DNA from: Sinomicrobium oceani
GTDB lineage: Bacteria > Bacteroidota > Bacteroidia > Flavobacteriales > Flavobacteriaceae
NCBI RefSeq assembly: GCF_900119185.1
Contig: NZ_FPJE01000011.1
Coordinates: 1 to 64,000 of the forward strand
Direction of reading: 5' to 3'
Length of the DNA stretch: 64,000 nucleotides
Shown: piece after piece, positions 55,697 to 63,794 of the stretch
How the letters are laid out: each line of letters opens with the position of its first letter
How positions within the stretch are numbered: the stretch's first letter is position 1
Translations under genes and position numbers: made by a program
Notes under the pieces: model-generated
The model's input: only the letters and a program-made list of their open reading frames with translations
What the model was told of the DNA's origin: nothing
Database searches by the model: none

Positions 55697-57040
55697 TTAA
55701 TGCCATTTCGTTGTTCCTTCGTCCTCGCTCATGTATTTACGGATCTTGCGTTGTTCCCAGCTCCTCCCAAAAAATCCCTGGTCCAGGAAGACCCGTGCCG
55801 CATGAAAAGCCAGCCCTATCCCCCATCCGAAAGCAGGGAACCAGAACCATTGAAAGCCCCAAGAGGTTCTGTAATTGATAAATATCAGAAAAGGGATCAC
55901 AATACAGTACGACATCAGGTTCCAGTAGAACTCCTTGAGATCGTCCACCCGTTTCTTGGCGGCCAGGTACCGGTCGTCCATCGTTTCATTAACAGTTTTC
56001 ATAATTTCTATTTGTTTGGTTAACATCGGTATTTTCACTTCAAAATATACATCCGTCTCGGCAATACGTACCTTTCGTTCGGTCAGCAGATCATATCGCT
56101 GGCTTATATTGGCCAGTCCCACCCCACTGCCTTTGCGGACCACTTGTTTGGTCTGTATGTTATTGCGCACCACCAGGTCGCCACCTTCTTCGTAAATACG
56201 GATGTGCAACGGATTTTTTGCAGTCACCGTATTGTGCTTCACCGCATTTTCCAGCAATAACTGCAGGGATAACGGTACGACCTTTGCTTCCGGATTTGAG
56301 GCCTTTTCCGGAATATCAAACGCTATACTTTCCTCGAATCTCATTTTCAGCAGCCCCACATAGACCCGGGCAAATTGCAGTTCTTCATCAACCGATACCA
56401 GTTCCTTGTTTTTCTGTTCCAGTACATAGCGATAGATCTTGGAAAGCGATGTGGTGAATTTCTGCGCAGATTCCGGTTTTTCATCGATCAGGCTGGTCAA
56501 TACATTCAGACTGTTAAACAGAAAATGCGGGTCGAGCTGGTTTTTGAGCGCATCAAACTGCGCCGAAGCGGTGCCTGCAAGAATTTTCTGTTCCTTTACC
56601 CTTTTTTCCTGAGAGGTCCGGTAAAAATGAAAGGCGTGGAAAAACAGGGATATCAATAAGGTAATCACCGTAACCCCGAAATAAAACCCCATATTTTCCG
56701 TCCTCAGAAAAGTGTTCAGGTCGGCCTTGTCAAAATACATCCGGTGAATGACCCGTAGTATAAAAATGCAAGGCAGCGTAACGACCAGTGTACTGATCAG
56801 TCCTACGGAAAAATTATAGCCCTTTTGTCTTTTGGCATAGTATTCCCTGATGTATTTTACCAGGTAGGCATTGACAAACGTAAGCGGTATACCGTACAGG
56901 GCGTAATACCCGTATGACAACAGCATGTTACCCTGGAAAGCGGTAGAGAAGCCGGACAGTAACCTGTAGGTCTGATCCATTAAAAAAAGTATGGCACTAA
57001 TCAGCGCTCCTGTAACTACCAGTCGTAAATATGCTTTCAT
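55697..57040 (-). CDS. LytS-like histidine kinase fused to a C-terminal 2TM domain
   Basis: A 447-residue sensor kinase. Four N-terminal transmembrane helices (about residues 1-140) lead to a His_kinase domain with the phospho-acceptor His in NQLDPHFLFNSLNVLTS (about residue 173), and a HATPase with LQLLLENAVKHNTV and GVGLANISQRYDLL. After residue 340 or so the chain continues through MLTKQIEIMKTVNETMDD into a complete 2TM domain (DRYLAAKKRVDDLKEFYWNL ... GRSWEQRKIRKYM). In this class the 2TM protein is usually separate, so this looks like a gene fusion; a sequencing error that removed a stop is the alternative. Its partner is the LytTR regulator at 54236. Confidence 0.92.
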   Translation of the reverse strand: MKAYLRLVVTGALISAILFLMDQTYRLLSGFSTAFQGNMLLSYGYYALYGIPLTFVNAYLVKYIREYYAKRQKGYNFSVGLISTLVVTLPCIFILRVIHRMYFDKADLNTFLRTENMGFYFGVTVITLLISLFFHAFHFYRTSQEKRVKEQKILAGTASAQFDALKNQLDPHFLFNSLNVLTSLIDEKPESAQKFTTSLSKIYRYVLEQKNKELVSVDEELQFARVYVGLLKMRFEESIAFDIPEKASNPEAKVVPLSLQLLLENAVKHNTVTAKNPLHIRIYEEGGDLVVRNNIQTKQVVRKGSGVGLANISQRYDLLTERKVRIAETDVYFEVKIPMLTKQIEIMKTVNETMDDRYLAAKKRVDDLKEFYWNLMSYCIVIPFLIFINYRTSWGFQWFWFPAFGWGIGLAFHAARVFLDQGFFGRSWEQRKIRKYMSEDEGTTKWH

Positions 57041-57155
57041 TCGTTATTATTTGGTGTTTCTGTCTCCGTGTACTAAAATTACAATTTTCCGGATATCTCT
57101 GTAATCTATGCGCAAATTTCAGGTATCGGATGCGGTCTTCAAAAAACTTATATCC

Positions 57156-57184
57156 GAATTGTATAAATGTACGGATGAATTGTA
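57156..57184. promoter_or_regulatory. Direct repeat with 21-bp period upstream of the LytTR operon
   Basis: GAATTGTA at 57156-57163 recurs exactly at 57177-57184. On the operon strand it reads TACAATTC, N13, TACAATTC, about 115 bp before the kinase ATG. The spacing equals that of known LytTR sites such as AgrA boxes (9-bp repeats with a 12-bp gap), so it is a candidate autoregulatory site. Confidence 0.55.
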
Positions 57185-57212
57185 CCTTACCGAAGTATGA
57201 AAAAACTTTTAT

Positions 57213-57243
57213 ACAAAAAAGGTCGCCCCACGGGGCAACCTTT
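57213..57243 (-). terminator. Rho-independent terminator of fabF
   Basis: A stem made of AAAGGT, one G-T/mismatch position and GCCC around a CACG loop (57218-57243), followed by TTTTTTGT on the reverse strand, 35 bp after the fabF stop. Confidence 0.85.
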
Positions 57244-57278
57244 ACTGTTTTTTACCCGGGATATCCGGGGATATTTTT

Positions 57279-58523
57279 TTACGAATTGAATGCTCTGAAC
57301 AGCACGGTAGAGTTGTGTCCTCCGAAACCAAAAGCATTACTCATCGCTATTTTTACTTCTTTTTTCAATGCGGTATTGGTCACGATCCGGAGATTGGGGG
57401 GGATGGCTTCATCCAGGTTTTCTACGTTGATCGTAGGCGGGATAATACCGTGATTGATCGTCTGTATACACAATATCGCCTCTATGGCGGCGGCGGCTCC
57501 CAACAAATGTCCTGTCATGGATTTTGTACCACTGATATGAAGGTTTTTTGCGTTTCCGAAAGCTTTTTCCACAGCGCTCAATTCTGCGATATCCCCCAGG
57601 CCTGTGGATGTGGCATGCACATTGAGATAGTCTACTTCATCCGGCGATATTCCGGCTTCTTTCATGGTAAGCTGCATGGACCTTGCAGCCGCTATACCTT
57701 CCGGATGCGGTGATGTCATATGATAGGCATCGGCAGTCATGGCCGTACCTACAACTTCGGCATAGATCTTTGCTCCCCTTTGCTTTGCGTGTTCATATTC
57801 TTCGAGTACCAGGGCCCCTGCTCCTTCTCCCATCAGGAATCCGTCACGGTCTTTATCAAAAGGGCGGCTTGCCCTCTTGGGGTCATCATTACGCCTGGAC
57901 ATGGCTTTTAAAGCTGCAAATCCGCCTATGGATGCCGGGGTGATCCCCGCTTCCGAACCTCCGGTAATAAAGGCTTTGGCTTTTCCCAGCCTGATGTAAT
58001 TATACGCATCCATGATGGCCGTATTCCCCGTCGCACAGGCAGAAACCGGCGTATAACTGATCCCCATAAGCCCAAACTTCATGGAAATCATTCCGGAAGG
58101 CATATTTACGAGGAATTTCGGGATAAAAAACGGGTTAAAGCGCGGTTGCTGGTCTCCTTTTACATAATTTTCCACTTCACCTTCAAAGGTTTCCATACCT
58201 CCCTGTCCGCTTCCCCAGATGACACCGACATCAAAAGGGTCCATCGCATCGATCTGTAAGCCGGAATCCTCCCAGGCCTGTGCCGCCGAGTAAAGACCGT
58301 ATTGTGTAAACAGATCGCTCCTCTTAATCTCGTTCCTGTCCAGGTAGTTCCCGGGGGTAAATTCTTTCACCTCACAGGCTATCTGTGTTTTAAACGCAGA
58401 AGCATCAAAACGGGTGATCTTCGCAGCTCCGCTTTTTCCGGCAATACTGTTTTCCCAAAATTCTTTTACGGTGTTTCCCAAAGGTGTAACAGCCCCCAGT
58501 CCCGTAACAACAACTCTTGTCAT
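57279..58523 (-). CDS. fabF: 3-oxoacyl-[acyl-carrier-protein] synthase II (FabF type)
   Basis: A condensing enzyme of fatty acid synthesis that extends acyl-ACP with malonyl-ACP. The 414-residue thiolase-fold protein shows the full triad: nucleophile Cys in VSACATGNTAIM, His in NVHATSTGLGD and His in KSMTGHLLGAAA. ATG 58523 (MTRVVVTGLGAVTPLG) is the family start. Upstream in-frame codons pass the promoter box at 58554. It stands alone, without the acpP gene that precedes the main fabF in most bacteria, so it may be a second copy or belong to a special acyl product. It has its own promoter and terminator. Confidence 0.93.
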   Translation of the reverse strand: MTRVVVTGLGAVTPLGNTVKEFWENSIAGKSGAAKITRFDASAFKTQIACEVKEFTPGNYLDRNEIKRSDLFTQYGLYSAAQAWEDSGLQIDAMDPFDVGVIWGSGQGGMETFEGEVENYVKGDQQPRFNPFFIPKFLVNMPSGMISMKFGLMGISYTPVSACATGNTAIMDAYNYIRLGKAKAFITGGSEAGITPASIGGFAALKAMSRRNDDPKRASRPFDKDRDGFLMGEGAGALVLEEYEHAKQRGAKIYAEVVGTAMTADAYHMTSPHPEGIAAARSMQLTMKEAGISPDEVDYLNVHATSTGLGDIAELSAVEKAFGNAKNLHISGTKSMTGHLLGAAAAIEAILCIQTINHGIIPPTINVENLDEAIPPNLRIVTNTALKKEVKIAMSNAFGFGGHNSTVLFRAFNS

Positions 58524-58553
58524 GTTTATTACTGTTTCCTTACATTTACCGCG

Positions 58554-58561
58554 CAAAGGTA
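58554..58561 (-). promoter_or_regulatory. -7 box of fabF
   Basis: TACCTTTG on the reverse strand fits TAnnTTTG, 31 bp before the ATG at 58523. Confidence 0.55.
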
Positions 58562-58719
58562 ATGGCTCCGGGCGTAACTTTTGCACCTCTACAGCAAAAA
58601 GGTACATATAAATGTAAAGAACCGTGACCGGAAAAGGATACTATCCGGCCAGGATATATTCCGGAGAATCTGTATTCAAAGGACGTGTTTTCCGCTCCGG
58701 ACCGGTATGGCAGAGCCAT

Positions 58720-58744
58720 AAAAAAACGCGTTTTTTACAACGCG
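58720..58744 (-). terminator. Terminator overlapping the GH97 stop codon
   Basis: On the reverse strand CGCGTT (58744-58739) pairs with AACGCG (58732-58727), followed by seven Ts (58726-58720). The TAA stop (58737-58735) lies in the loop. Confidence 0.7.
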
Positions 58745-60669
58745 ATTACAAAGCCACCTTTGGATTGCACAGTAACCTGCAATTCGCCTTTTTCGGAAAC
58801 TTTAACTTCTTTACGGTAGGTCTCCCGATTTTTGGAATCGTTATAGAGGGTCACCTTTTTACCGGCCAGCATAGGCAGGTTCAGGGTGAGTTTTTTGGCT
58901 TTATCTTCGGCATTCACCCCCGCTACATACCATTTTTTATCATGCCGGCGGGCTATGATGCTGTATTTCCCGGGATAACCGTCAATAAAAACCGTGTCGT
59001 CCCATGTGACAGGTACACCTTTCAGAAAATCGAGCTCAAAATCCGGGACACCGGTAAGATTATCCGGTGTCAGGGCAAACATCTGTACCGGGTTCTGGAA
59101 AAGTACACTGGTAGCCAATTGGAACCCGTCCGTAGTCAGGCGTTTCTGTCCCTTTTCATTTCCCCTGTTGAGATAATCGTTCAGCATCACACCCCCAAAT
59201 TCCATACTGCCCACAGTGTTTCGGATAAAAGGGTGAAGGGATGCATAAAAAGCCTCCTTCTCCCGGGTGTCCTGCACAAAGACAAGCATTTCGGAAGCCA
59301 GTACGGCTTCGCTACCTACGAAATTGGGATACATCCGCTCCCAACCCCGGGGAAGGGTACTTCCGTGAAAAATGATCATAAGTCCGTAATCGTTGGCATC
59401 GGAGAGGATATCTTCGTACAACCGCATGGTCTCTTGTTTGTCTCCGCCGAAAAAATCTACTTTAAGCCCTTTCACCCCGGCTTCTTTCAGCCACTTCATT
59501 TCCTTTTTCCGGGCTATGGAAGTATTCATCTTATTCATGGGAGTTTGCGGGGCATCGTTGAAGGTTCCGTTGGAATTGTACCACAAAAAGACTCCCACGC
59601 CTTTGGATGCGGCATAGTTGATGAGTTTTTTCATATAGTCATAGCCGATATCGCGATCCCACCAGGCATCGATGAGAATATATTCGAAATTCATAGCGGC
59701 GGCAAGATCTATATATTTTACCTGATCGTCGTAATTCATGCTGGCATCCTGCCATATTATCCAGCTCCATGTGCCCCGCCCGTACTTATAGTCTCTGGAA
59801 GGCTCGTAAAGGGGCTCTACGACATCAAAAGGTATGGTTGTCTCCACGATAGGTTTAAGAGTTTCTCCGAGTGTTATGGTTCTCCAGGGCGTTTCTCCGG
59901 GAAGTCCTAACTGTGCCCCGGTACTTCCGAAACCATTGTTCTGATCGGACGTAGGATAATCTACGGTGTATACCCCGTCCTGGTAAGCACTGAGGTGTGA
60001 TGCCGGATACAGACTACGTACCCCGGTCTCCGAAACCAGGGCCCATCCGCGGTCGCCCATACGAAAAAGCCCTGGAAATACGTATCCCGTAGCAGAAGTA
60101 TTTTGTTCCATCGGAGCATCCGGGGCATAACCGCTTTCATAGCTCGGGGCTGTTCTGCCGAATCCCGTCATGGATGTCATCATCGATGACAGAAAGGTTG
60201 TCGTCTCCGCAGGAAACCTGAAGCCTGTGGTCTCTTTTTCTATCACACAGACCCTGGTGCTTTCCCAGGCAGGAAGTTCATAGCGAAAAGCTATATCATT
60301 GGCACTCACCCGGAAAACCACAGACAATTCCCTGCCCGCCTTATTCTGCATGGTAAACCGCAGTGTATTGGCCTCATAAGTCACCTCCGATTTTTTGATC
60401 CTGTCCTGCCGGTACGTGTCTTTTATCTCCCCTGTTGCAGAAGAAATATAACGTAACCCGGAAGTAAAATCACCTTCATTGGTTACCAGTCCCAAGGGGG
60501 AATTTTCCAGGAATACCCGATCTTTGTAGATAACCCCGTAAAACGCTTCTCCATCGATTATGGTCAGCTTTACCCTGACCTGCCCGTCCGGGCTGGAAAC
60601 TATAACTTCATTAGCCCTACAATTTACCGACCATAACAGCAGGCAACAGAAAACAGTAAATATTCTCAT
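58735..60669 (-). CDS. GH97 family glycosidase, possibly alpha-galactosidase
   Basis: A 644-residue exported enzyme. A signal peptide (MRIFTVFCCLLLWSVNCRA) is followed by the GH97 N-terminal beta-sandwich, the (beta/alpha)8 catalytic barrel and a C-terminal beta domain. Motifs seen are PWRTITLGET, LIDAWWDRD, GVKGLKVDFFGGDKQ and HGSTLPRGWERMYPNFVGSEAV. GH97 contains inverting alpha-glucosidases (SusB) and retaining alpha-galactosidases. The Asp in LKVDFF falls where the retaining subgroup carries its nucleophile, so I favour alpha-galactosidase, in keeping with the galactose operon 4.5 kb away. This assignment is from memory of the family. It is not in a SusC/SusD locus, and a ROK regulator gene follows 830 bp upstream on the other strand. 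Confidence 0.9.
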   Translation of the reverse strand: MRIFTVFCCLLLWSVNCRANEVIVSSPDGQVRVKLTIIDGEAFYGVIYKDRVFLENSPLGLVTNEGDFTSGLRYISSATGEIKDTYRQDRIKKSEVTYEANTLRFTMQNKAGRELSVVFRVSANDIAFRYELPAWESTRVCVIEKETTGFRFPAETTTFLSSMMTSMTGFGRTAPSYESGYAPDAPMEQNTSATGYVFPGLFRMGDRGWALVSETGVRSLYPASHLSAYQDGVYTVDYPTSDQNNGFGSTGAQLGLPGETPWRTITLGETLKPIVETTIPFDVVEPLYEPSRDYKYGRGTWSWIIWQDASMNYDDQVKYIDLAAAMNFEYILIDAWWDRDIGYDYMKKLINYAASKGVGVFLWYNSNGTFNDAPQTPMNKMNTSIARKKEMKWLKEAGVKGLKVDFFGGDKQETMRLYEDILSDANDYGLMIIFHGSTLPRGWERMYPNFVGSEAVLASEMLVFVQDTREKEAFYASLHPFIRNTVGSMEFGGVMLNDYLNRGNEKGQKRLTTDGFQLATSVLFQNPVQMFALTPDNLTGVPDFELDFLKGVPVTWDDTVFIDGYPGKYSIIARRHDKKWYVAGVNAEDKAKKLTLNLPMLAGKKVTLYNDSKNRETYRKEVKVSEKGELQVTVQSKGGFVIAL

Positions 60670-60908
60670 CGTATATTGATATATCAGGTTAGTATCGGAA
60701 AAATCCGGAAATTTTAGTATGTATATACAAGACGGGGACCTGCCCCCTGAATCTGCAATAGTACTATTTCCGGCACAAAACCGTTGTCCCTGCCGTTACA
60801 TATCTGCTGCGTTATGTTACATAATATCCGTAGAGGGTATATTTCCGGCGGTTGCAACTGTAGAATCGGGTGTAACCGGGAGAAGCGAAGCATAAAGCAG
60901 AAATACCA

Positions 60909-61157
60909 TCAGGATTTCCGGAGTGCTTTGATGAGTTCCTTTTTGTTCATTTTACTCCGTCCTTCTATACCTATTTTTTTGGCCTGCCCGTACAACTCCT
61001 CTTTGGTCCTCTCCTCATACGGAGAAGCTTCACCTCCTTTTTTTCCGGAATCAGGCGTATTGGCAATACGTGCAGCTTTGGATTTACTCATTCCTTCTTC
61101 ACGAAGTTTTTCATATTTCTCGTCGTCTTTAATCTGGGGGCCGTGATCTCTTGTCAT
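60909..61157 (-). CDS. Small DUF7218/Rho-N (SAP-like) domain protein
   Basis: An 82-residue very charged protein. The N-terminal half (MTRDHGPQIKDDEKYEKLREEG, then SKSKAARIANT) is typical of a small family widespread in bacteria. The C-terminal 35 residues form a helix-extended-helix: TKEELYGQAKKIGIEGRSKMNKKELIKALRKS, the Rho-N/SAP nucleic-acid-binding pattern. It probably binds DNA or RNA, but the target is unknown. No terminator or operon partner is evident. The neighbouring gaps (60670-60908 and 61158-61499) hold no other gene. Confidence 0.8.
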   Translation of the reverse strand: MTRDHGPQIKDDEKYEKLREEGMSKSKAARIANTPDSGKKGGEASPYEERTKEELYGQAKKIGIEGRSKMNKKELIKALRKS

Positions 61158-61499
61158 GATATTGTTTTTTACGATTCACCACTTAATTTAAGAAAAAACA
61201 CCCGCCCGGCCATGTCCGAATCGCTGTTTAAGAAAACTTTATCGTACTCCTCCATGTAAGATCTTGTGACATATAATCATCAAACCGGGCATAACTCTCC
61301 TTTTAAAAACTATATGAGAAACAAAAAAAATCGGGATTTGTTAATTTTTTTTATTAATAACCCTTAACTTCGTAATTTATAAAAATTTTAATTTTTATTA
61401 CATTGATCTGGCAGGCGGTTGTCAGCCATTTAAAATCTCATGCCATGAGTAAATCCATGACCCAACTTACAGCAAGCCTAATCTAACATACTTATTCAA
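61158..61499 (+). other. AT-rich upstream region of the ROK regulator gene
   Basis: About 340 bp without a gene. TAACTTCG at 61365-61372 is a near-consensus -7 box with TTG at 61338-61340 (24-bp spacer, slightly long). A small dyad CTCATG-C-CATGAG spans 61437-61449, about 50 bp before the ATG, and could be an autoregulatory operator. Confidence 0.4.
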
Positions 61500-62720
61500 A
61501 TGCGAAAATCTTTCTTTGAGGAACTAAACAGCGGAATCGACAGCGGAGTAGCTTACAAAAACCTGAATCTTAAAAAGTCGATCATATCTTTTTTATCCAG
61601 GAATAAAAATGTGACCATTCCGGACCTCAGCAAAGAACTGAACCTCAGCGTTCCCAAAGTCACCAATATTATTAACGACCTTATCGAAGACGGCCTGGTC
61701 CGGGATAATGGCAAAATTACATCCAATGGTGGCAGGCGTCCCAGCATATACGGACTGGAACCGGAGTCCGGTTTTTTTCTCGGTATCGATGTGAAGAAAA
61801 ACTACCTCAACCTGGGGATTATGGACTTTCAGAACAACATTATAAAGATCACCGAAAACCATCCTTACGAACTCAGTAATGATAAGGCTTCCCTTGACGA
61901 ACTGTGTACGATTATCTCCCGTTTTATCGGTAAGCTTCCGATCCCCCGTGAAAAAATACTCGGTATAGGTATCAACCTTTCCGGAAGGGTCAATTACGCT
62001 ACGGGATACAGCTATAGTTTCTTTAATTTCCAGGAAGATCCTTTGAGTAAGATCATCGAAAATTATATCGGGATCCCCGTCTATCTCGAAAACGATTCGA
62101 GGGCCATGGCTTATGGTGAATTCACGCACGGTATTGTTAAAGATGAAAAAAATGTGCTGTTCCTCAACCTGGATTACGGACTCGGTATGGGGATCATGAT
62201 CGACCAGGAGATTTATTACGGCAAATCGGGGTTTGCCGGGGAATTCGGGCATATTCCTTTGTTTGACAATGATATTATCTGTAATTGTGGCAAAAAAGGC
62301 TGCCTGGAAACCGAAGCCTCCGGATGGGCACTTGTAGAAATGTTCAAGAAAGAAATACAAAACGGGACGACGACTGCCCTGGACAATGAGGCGGGTACGC
62401 CCATTATCCTGGAGAATATCATTAAAGCGGCCCTGAACGATGATGTCCTGGCTATCGAACTGGTCGCCAAAGTGGGGAGTCATCTCGGGAAGGCGATCTC
62501 CATACTCATTAATATATTCAATCCGGAACTGGTGATCCTCGGCGGTGCACTTGCCGAAACCGGCGACTATCTGCGCCTTCCTATCCTCAGCGCGATCAAC
62601 AAATATTCGCTGAGTCGTGTGAACAGTGATACGGCTATTAAAATATCCAAACTCGGAAATAAGGTCGGGGTTATCGGCTCCTGCCTGCTCGTCCGTAACC
62701 GGCTCTTATCCATTTCGTAA
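61500..62720 (+). CDS. ROK family transcriptional regulator
   Basis: A 406-residue sugar-responsive repressor of the NagC/XylR type. The N-terminal winged helix (about residues 25-80) reads TIPDLSKELNLSVPKVTNIINDLIEDGLV. The ROK kinase-like domain follows, with the phosphate loop FFLGIDVKKNYL, LGIGINLSGRVN, and the ROK signature FAGEFGHIPLFDNDIICNCGKKGCLE, which holds the zinc His/Cys set. The combination of HTH and ROK marks it as a regulator, not a kinase. Given the flanking GH97 and nearby galactose genes it could sense a sugar from them. No operator copy was identified near those genes. Confidence 0.93.
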   Translation: MRKSFFEELNSGIDSGVAYKNLNLKKSIISFLSRNKNVTIPDLSKELNLSVPKVTNIINDLIEDGLVRDNGKITSNGGRRPSIYGLEPESGFFLGIDVKKNYLNLGIMDFQNNIIKITENHPYELSNDKASLDELCTIISRFIGKLPIPREKILGIGINLSGRVNYATGYSYSFFNFQEDPLSKIIENYIGIPVYLENDSRAMAYGEFTHGIVKDEKNVLFLNLDYGLGMGIMIDQEIYYGKSGFAGEFGHIPLFDNDIICNCGKKGCLETEASGWALVEMFKKEIQNGTTTALDNEAGTPIILENIIKAALNDDVLAIELVAKVGSHLGKAISILINIFNPELVILGGALAETGDYLRLPILSAINKYSLSRVNSDTAIKISKLGNKVGVIGSCLLVRNRLLSIS

Positions 62721-63107
62721 AGCGGGGTTGACCTACCGTTCAGCCCGGGTCCACAGAAAGGCTGTCTATAGGAGGGCATGCAGCCACTGCTTTCCGCTGT
62801 ATATCAAACTTCATAAACCCGTCGTGCATTATAGTTTGAAAGATGTCATCCAGAGCCCTGTCGAAGGATCTTTACGGACAGCAGGAGATGTTTCGACCAT
62901 GCCCACCATGAGGTAAACAACGATTTTTATTCATAATGCACAGCGGGTTTCATAAATAGGCGGCATGGCAAACCCTGCCATAAGTACGACAGAGGTCTCA
63001 TCAGACAGGAACAGCCATCTATCTCCTGCTAAGCGTATAACCCCGCGGGAAAACTACTCTCCTCTTCGACCGTCGGTGACTCACAGAGATTTTTTTATAT
63101 AGTCCTA
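62721..63107. other. Intergenic stretch between convergent genes
   Basis: About 385 bp with no credible coding frame. It contains GAGCCCTGTCGAAGG near 62852, close to a short sequence (GAGCCTGTCGAAGG type) that recurs in extragenic repeats of several bacteria, plus short dyads such as GGCA..TGCC near 62970. It may be a degenerate repeat remnant. Confidence 0.4.
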
Positions 63108-63776
63108 CTATTTATTGCGGATAAGTAAAGGCAGGAGCTCCTTTTTCCAGATCGCATAGCCCGAAGGGTTCATGTGCAGACCGTCGCCGAGAAATATTTC
63201 CGGAAGGGGCTTACCGTTTTCATCCAGCATTCCGGGGACCACATCCACATAGTCCACATGTTTTTTTCGGCGGATATACCGGCGGATCATCGTATTGGCT
63301 TTTTGCATATCCTCAAACATAGCCCACCGGGCAATACTCGGTTTTATGGATACATAGATCAGGGGAGTATCCGGAAATTCATTGGTAAAGCGTTTGTAAA
63401 AAGCCTTGAACAATCGTTTTACGGTACGCGGAGACTTTCCCGCCGCGATATCGTTTTCCCCGGAGTACAGGACGACCTGGCCGGGCTGATATGGGGTAAC
63501 AATATCATCAAAATAATACAGGGCATCGGACAATCTGGAGCCTCCGAACCCGCGGTTAATCACCCTGCGTTCCGGAAAATAGGTATCGAGTTCGTGCCAT
63601 CCCCGTATCGAGGAACTCCCGGTAAAAACGATCAGCCCGGGTTCGGGGACCGTTACGGAATCTGCGTTCCGGAAGGCTTCTATTTCGTTGCGGAACAACC
63701 CGGGATTATCCGGTTTCTGCCCGTATGAAGTAATGACGTAGAACAACAGGCATACTATAGTGTATTGATATTTCAT
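63108..63776 (-). CDS. Secreted SGNH/GDSL-family hydrolase
   Basis: A 222-residue exported esterase or acetyl-hydrolase. A signal peptide (KYQYTIVCLLFYVITSYGQ) is followed by the four SGNH blocks: nucleophile Ser in FTGSSSIRGW, Gly in RGFGGSRLSD, Asn in YSGENDIAAG, and the Asp/His pair in LGDGLHMNPSGY. Such enzymes remove acyl groups from glycans or lipids. It starts 18 bp after the stop of the glycerophosphodiester phosphodiesterase gene, so the two probably share a transcript. Confidence 0.92.
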   Translation of the reverse strand: MKYQYTIVCLLFYVITSYGQKPDNPGLFRNEIEAFRNADSVTVPEPGLIVFTGSSSIRGWHELDTYFPERRVINRGFGGSRLSDALYYFDDIVTPYQPGQVVLYSGENDIAAGKSPRTVKRLFKAFYKRFTNEFPDTPLIYVSIKPSIARWAMFEDMQKANTMIRRYIRRKKHVDYVDVVPGMLDENGKPLPEIFLGDGLHMNPSGYAIWKKELLPLLIRNK

Positions 63777-63794
63777 AAACGGTGATTTTTTTAT

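Noticed and set aside
58624-59910. Forward-strand open frame of 428 codons overlapping GH97
   Set aside because: It is antisense to the GH97 catalytic barrel. Its length reflects the scarcity of stop codons opposite this gene.
60677-60686. TGATATATCA palindrome just before the GH97 start
   Set aside because: At 10 bp and pure AT-rich sequence it is expected by chance; no second copy or matching regulator site was found.
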